From: Bacillaceae bacterium UBA7792 | GTDB taxonomy: Bacteria; Bacillota; Bacilli; Bacillales; Cytobacillaceae | Direction of reading: 5' to 3' | Length of the DNA: 6,451 nt | Assembly (NCBI GenBank): GCA_002480735.1 | Contig: DLCS01000165.1 | Location: 1-6,451 of the forward strand | In this document: positions 5,479-6,451 of the stretch, one piece after another | Position numbering within the stretch: the first letter of the stretch is position 1 | Layout: every line of letters begins with the position of its first letter | Notes under the pieces: model-generated | What the model was told of the DNA's origin: nothing | The model's input: the letters and a program-made list of their open reading frames with translations, nothing else | The model's database searches: none | Program-made: the position numbers and the translations under genes

Positions 5479-5512
5479 GGGGCGGTAGCTGAACAAGGCT
5501 GGCGCTTCTTTT
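5479..5512 (+). terminator. Terminator after the small membrane protein
   Basis: An 11-position stem (5479-5489 with 5498-5508) has 10 pairs, three of them G-T, and one G-G mismatch, with the 8-base loop TGAACAAG and TTTT after it. It starts 13 bases after the stop codon. Confidence 0.7.
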
Positions 5513-5600
5513 ACTATTGGAGGAGGTTAGTACGATCATAAATTGCTAGTTTGGATGCTAAAATAACAATCACAATAAGTGAAACCTATATCAGGGGCAC

Positions 5601-5621
5601 CCCGTCAAACTTAAAGGCGGG
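5601..5621 (+). promoter_or_regulatory. Hairpin that can mask the VanZ-gene ribosome site
   Basis: CCCGTC (5601-5606) can pair with GGCGGG (5616-5621, one T-G pair) around a 9-base AT-rich loop. The right arm takes in the first bases of the GGGAGGAG ribosome site (5619-5626). A GGGG at 5594-5597 could compete for the same C-run, so two alternative folds exist. Regulation of translation is inferred, not shown. Confidence 0.35.
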
Positions 5622-5630
5622 AGGAGAAAA

Positions 5631-6140
5631 GTGAGAAAAATAATAAAAATTCTATTAAGCATAAGTTTCGTCATCTATTTATTAGCATTGGTGGTTCTAT
5701 TGTTCTTAGGGACAAGAGGTTTTTTCTGGTCAGATCAATCATTGATAGACTATATTAGGAGCTCTTCAAATTTTGTTCCATTTAAAACAATCAGTTTATA
5801 TATAACCGCATTGTTTGATGGGAGTATGAATATGGATATACCAATAAAAAATCTCTTTGGTAATTTCCTTATGTTTTTGCCAATGGGAATTTACTTACCC
5901 TATTACATAAAAAAGATTAACAAAGTAAGTAGTTTTGTGGTTACAATGGTTCTACTATTCTTCGTTATCGAATTGGTACAAGTGGTCACAAGAAGAGGAA
6001 GTTTTGATATTGATGATTTAATTCTTAATTTGTTAGGAGCTTTGATAGGTTTTGCTATTTGGGGAACAAAAACTGTTCAGAAGGTATTGAAAAAATTGGA
6101 TTCTAAGGGAATAAGCAAGAGACTTTTAATAAATCGATAA
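5631..6140 (+). CDS. VanZ-family membrane protein
   Basis: This 169-residue protein has four predicted membrane helices (about 7-27, 73-92, 100-117, 126-145) and the VanZ-like family motifs: NLFGNFLMFLPMG at 74-86, IELVQ at 113-117 and RRGSFDIDDLILNLLGALIG at 121-140. The prototype VanZ gives low-level teicoplanin resistance by an unknown mechanism; most chromosomal homologues have no known role, and nothing here points to glycopeptide resistance (no vanHAX genes). The start is GTG, with GGAGG 6 bases upstream; no ATG is better placed. The C-terminus is a basic tail. It is followed at once by a strong terminator and has no obvious partner. Its ribosome site may be masked by the hairpin at 5601-5621. 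Confidence 0.88.
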   Translation: MRKIIKILLSISFVIYLLALVVLLFLGTRGFFWSDQSLIDYIRSSSNFVPFKTISLYITALFDGSMNMDIPIKNLFGNFLMFLPMGIYLPYYIKKINKVSSFVVTMVLLFFVIELVQVVTRRGSFDIDDLILNLLGALIGFAIWGTKTVQKVLKKLDSKGISKRLLINR

Positions 6141-6150
6141 CAACTCTGCT

Positions 6151-6184
6151 AAAAAGCGTACTGAAAGGTACGCTTTTTATTTTG
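6151..6184 (+). terminator. Strong terminator after the VanZ-family gene
   Basis: AAAAAGCGTAC (6151-6161) and GTACGCTTTTT (6168-6178) form a perfect 11-bp stem with a 6-base loop TGAAAG. The T-run is part of the stem and continues as ATTTT. The A-run on the left gives it possible two-way action. Confidence 0.9.
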
Positions 6185-6245
6185 GGCTCATAAAATCAAA
6201 CGATTAATATATGTAATGAAAATCAAAAAAATTAATGATAAAGTG

Positions 6246-6273
6246 TTGACAATGATCAAGTCTATGTGATAAA
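6246..6273 (+). promoter_or_regulatory. Promoter upstream of the YceI gene
   Basis: A perfect TTGACA (6246-6251) is followed after 16 bases by GATAAA (6268-6273), with an extended TG at 6265-6266. Transcription would start near 6280, giving a leader of about 100 bases that contains both inverted repeats described below. A second candidate, TTGAAC (6295-6300) with CATATT (6318-6323) at 17 bases, would place the start near 6330, just before the 6336-6353 palindrome. Confidence 0.55.
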
Positions 6274-6310
6274 TTTACCTCGAGTTAAAGATATTTGAAC
6301 TCAAGTAAAT
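6273..6310 (+). promoter_or_regulatory. Imperfect inverted repeat, possible second operator
   Basis: ATTTACCTCGAGTT (6273-6286) mirrors AACTCAAGTAAAT (6298-6310) with one indel and one mismatch. It contains a CTCGAG core related to the palindrome at 6336-6353 and directly follows the TTGACA promoter, covering its expected start point. Confidence 0.4.
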
Positions 6311-6335
6311 CAGAACTCATATTTTTTTGGTTATA

Positions 6336-6353
6336 TATCTCGAATTCGAGGTA
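6336..6353 (+). promoter_or_regulatory. MhqR-type operator palindrome
   Basis: TATCTCGAATTCGAGGTA is symmetric except for one T-G position, with a perfect 12-bp core CTCGAATTCGAG. From memory it differs by one base from the site reported for the Bacillus subtilis MarR-type repressor MhqR (TATCTCGAATTCGAGATA), and TAAAA follows here as in that consensus. MhqR senses quinones and related electrophiles. No mhqR-like gene is in this window, so the regulator would act from elsewhere. Confidence 0.65.
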
Positions 6354-6383
6354 AAAATAAAAAACAAATTGGAGGAATTGAAA

Positions 6384-6451
6384 ATGGCAAAGTGGACAGT
6401 AGATCAATCACATTCACAAGTAGGTTTTGAAGTAAAACACATGATGGTATC
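6384..6451 (+). CDS. YceI-family protein, N-terminal part only
   Basis: Only the first 22 residues are present, MAKWTVDQSHSQVGF followed by EVKHMMV, and the gene runs off the window. The opening WTVDxxHSxVxFxVKHMM is characteristic of YceI proteins, lipocalin-like barrels that bind isoprenoid or quinone-like lipids. The family is usually about 170-190 residues, so nearly 90% lies outside. GGAGG at 6371-6375 precedes the ATG by 8 bases. No signal peptide is present at this start, suggesting a cytoplasmic form. The leader carries an MhqR-like operator, which would make the gene inducible by quinones or electrophiles. Confidence 0.85.
   Translation, partial: MAKWTVDQSHSQVGFEVKHMMV

Noticed and set aside
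5517..5562. GGAGGAGG-like ribosome site (about 5519-5526) possibly marking a decayed small gene
   Set aside because: No start codon lies at a useful distance, and every frame meets a stop within a few codons; a chance purine run is as likely.
5631..6140. A functional glycopeptide-resistance gene
   Set aside because: VanZ-like proteins are widespread without van clusters, and no vanHAX or two-component genes are in the window.

Overview
The window looks like a chromosomal segment from a low-GC Bacillota, most likely a Bacillaceae (Bacillus sensu lato). The evidence is strong AGGAGG/GGAGGTGA ribosome sites, AT-rich spacers, U-tailed terminators, and protein families typical of that group: a PadR/DUF2812 pair, a retropepsin-like small-gene pair, a VanZ-like protein, and a YceI protein with an MhqR-type operator. 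No rRNA, tRNA, CRISPR array or complete mobile element is visible. The species cannot be set from the sequence alone.

Layout: 1-230 is non-coding, with an unexplained roughly 50% GC patch at about 41-140. At 231-815 (minus) is an XRE-type regulator fused to a desulfoferrodoxin-like C-terminal half whose rubredoxin-type metal site is intact but whose superoxide-reductase iron site is degraded. Divergent to it, 1088-1958 (plus) is a two-gene unit: a PadR regulator and an overlapping DUF2812 membrane protein. Its promoter region carries an inverted repeat and three 13-bp-phased octamers. At 2120-3139 (plus) is a zinc-free MDR oxidoreductase of the 2-enoyl thioester reductase (MECR/ETR) type, preceded by a nested inverted repeat.

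At 3277-3746 (plus) is a coupled pair: a small unrecognised protein and a retropepsin-like protein that appears to have lost its middle section in frame. A clear terminator follows. At 3957-4316 (plus) is a VOC-fold protein, convergent with an SRPBCC/AHSA1-fold protein at 4466-4960 (minus); they share a probable bidirectional terminator. At 5199-5465 (plus) is a small two-helix membrane protein with its own terminator, and at 5631-6140 (plus) a VanZ-family membrane protein whose ribosome site can be masked by a small hairpin, followed by a near-perfect terminator. The window ends inside a YceI-family gene (6384 onward).

The segment is a row of mostly one- and two-gene units, not one large operon. 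A loose theme is redox, quinone or small-molecule stress: the regulator with a desulfoferrodoxin-like sensor, the MDR reductase, the VOC protein, and the YceI gene under an MhqR-like operator. Only the YceI operator is direct evidence for this; linking the others is inference. No complete new multi-gene defence or mobile system is evident. The best leads are the regulator fusion, the MhqR-like operator and the truncated retropepsin pair.
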